DNA from: Megalobrama amblycephala
Taxonomy: Eukaryota > Chordata > Actinopteri > Cypriniformes > Xenocyprididae
NCBI RefSeq assembly: GCF_018812025.1
Contig: NC_063044.1
Coordinates: 48,226,989 to 48,290,988 of the forward strand
Reading direction: 5' to 3'
Length of the DNA stretch: 64,000 bases
The position numbers were made by a program, and so were the translations under genes. The notes beneath the pieces were generated by a model, which saw nothing but the letters and a program-made list of their open reading frames with translations, made no database searches and had not been told where the DNA came from. This document shows, one piece after another, positions 1 to 64,000 of this stretch; position 1 is the first letter of the stretch, and every line of letters begins with the position of its first letter.

Positions 1-660
1 TTGTTTCTTCAGTAGAACACAAATGATGATTTTTAACTGCAACCGTTGCCGTCTGTCAGTCAAATAATGCAAGTGAATAGGAACTCTATCAATAAGAGTC
101 GAAAAAACAAAAATACTCATTGAAGTATAAGCGCGAGACATCACTGCCGTTGTCAGAGCGCGATCAGACCTCACTAACCGAATGCTGAACACAGTTGGAC
201 ATAGTGGTGTTTTAGAGGTAAAAATTGATTTAAATACTGTTCAGTTTCTCACACAAACCGATTGTTTCGTGTCTTTGGATATCAATGTGTCGTCATGAGC
301 CGCAAGGTTGACTGTTCAGTTTCTACTGTTCAGAGAAACTGAACAGTATTTAAATCAATTTTTACCTCTAAAACACCACTATGTCCAACTGCGTTCAGCA
401 TTCGGTTAGTGAGGTCTGATCGTGCTCTGACAACGGCAGTGATGTCTCGCGCTTATACTTCAATGAGTATTTTTGTTTTTTGACTCTTATTGATCGAGTT
501 CCCATTCACTCCCATTATTTGACTGACAGACGGCAACGGTTGCAGTTAAAAATCATCATTTGTGTTCTACTGAAGAAACAAAGTCACCTACATCTTGGAT
601 GTGCTGGGGGTAAGCAGATAAACATCAAATTTTCATTTTTGGGTGAACTATCCCTTGAAG
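1..660. mobile_element. Fold-back non-autonomous DNA transposon, left end outside the window
   Basis: Bases 1-70 are the near-perfect reverse complement of about 512-581, and 205-240 pair with 330-370, so the unit is one large palindrome centred near 291. The right end continues to about 655 with TTTTTGGGTGAACTATCCC, a terminus shared with many other elements here. No transposase is visible. Confidence 0.75.
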
Positions 661-699
661 CTATCAAAGGAAAAGTGTTTATTGAATAAATACTAATTA

Positions 700-1262
700 A
701 ACAGATATAGTCATTTTGGCAATAAGAACTAGTATGAACCTAATGAAGGGGATAGTTACTTAAATATAATAAATTAACACAAATATAATTAAATATAATG
801 AATTAACACAAAAATAAAATTTTAAAGAATAAATGTTTAAACGGCTTGCCATAATAGACGACTGTAATCTGTTTAAGACACGAGGGATTGCATTTATGGC
901 AATGTAGCTTGACTGTTAGTGGTCCCTCACAGACTTAATTACTAAGGTGTTTTTCCGCGGGGAGGAGCAACCAGAGGAGCAGAGTAGCGTACTAGACACT
1001 TGCACTTGGAAAGCGAAGGCACAACGCGCGCTCCGTGGAGACGCTCGACAGTCACGCCATGATATTCGAATTATTCAAATGACCGAATAATTATACTACT
1101 ATCATTTGCTTTCGTAATATTTCTACAGAACGTTCGCATTTAATTTATAGTCGCGCTGACTTTTTTCAGAGAACCTTTTGTTATGGTTTGGGGGATATAG
1201 TTGAGCTAAATGTAAACGCACAGAGAAATTCAGAATGCACTAGGTTATGCGCTGCAATTCTA
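700..1262 (+). promoter_or_regulatory. wnk4: Upstream region and presumed 5' leader of wnk4
   Basis: From about 950 to 1060 the DNA becomes GC-richer (CCGCGGGG, ACGCGCGCTCC), unlike the AT-rich flank, which fits a promoter or first-exon zone. I see no convincing TATA box. Three short uORFs precede the start: 1059-1082 (7 codons, G at -3), 1079-1090 and 1183-1200 (5 codons). The transcription start is unknown, so whether they are in the mRNA is inference. Confidence 0.4.

Positions 1263-64000
<62,738 letters not shown>

Noticed and set aside
1188..1262. Extension of the WNK4 frame upstream to TTG at 1188
   Set aside because: TTG is not a usual vertebrate start; no in-frame ATG lies between the stop at 1080 and 1263, and 1263 fits the mammalian N-terminus.

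Overview
This window looks like teleost, probably cyprinid, genomic DNA. It is AT-rich and intron-rich, and is packed with fold-back non-autonomous DNA transposons (many with ends like GGTTAGTTCACCC), Tc1-like relics and a tRNA-derived SINE head. The species call is an inference from gene content and repeat style. No bacterial, viral or organellar genes were seen.

One protein-coding gene is supported: a plus-strand WNK4-type kinase (fish wnk4; a or b paralogue not resolved). It runs from a start ATG at 1263 to beyond the right edge. Fifteen coding exons can be joined with GT-AG junctions and consistent phase, giving about 969 residues. The order is: low-complexity N-terminus; lysine-less WNK kinase domain (exons 1-6); PF2-like domain (exon 6 into 7); basic coiled-coil-like helix and acidic EPEEPEADQ motif (exon 7); DCETDGYLS motif (exon 8); SYASD and basic RSRLR motif (exons 9-10); second PF2-like domain (exons 11-12); Ser/Pro-rich tail (exons 13-15). 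The C-terminal end, where the SPAK/OSR1-binding motifs and final coiled coil usually lie, is outside the window.

Layout: 1-660 end of a fold-back element; about 700-1262 upstream region and probable 5' leader with three short uORFs; 1263-1901 exon 1; 1902-31306 a 29.4 kb intron full of fold-back elements and a 1.7 kb minisatellite of 31-bp units; 31307-34826 exons 2-4; 34827-49460 a 14.6 kb repeat-rich intron; 49461-64000 exons 5-15. Intron 12 holds a nest of same-family transposons.

The most interesting non-coding structure is at 26608-28988. The 31-bp minisatellite unit is nearly the terminal inverted repeat of a hAT-like element, as if one transposon end had been amplified in tandem. No new protein system was found.
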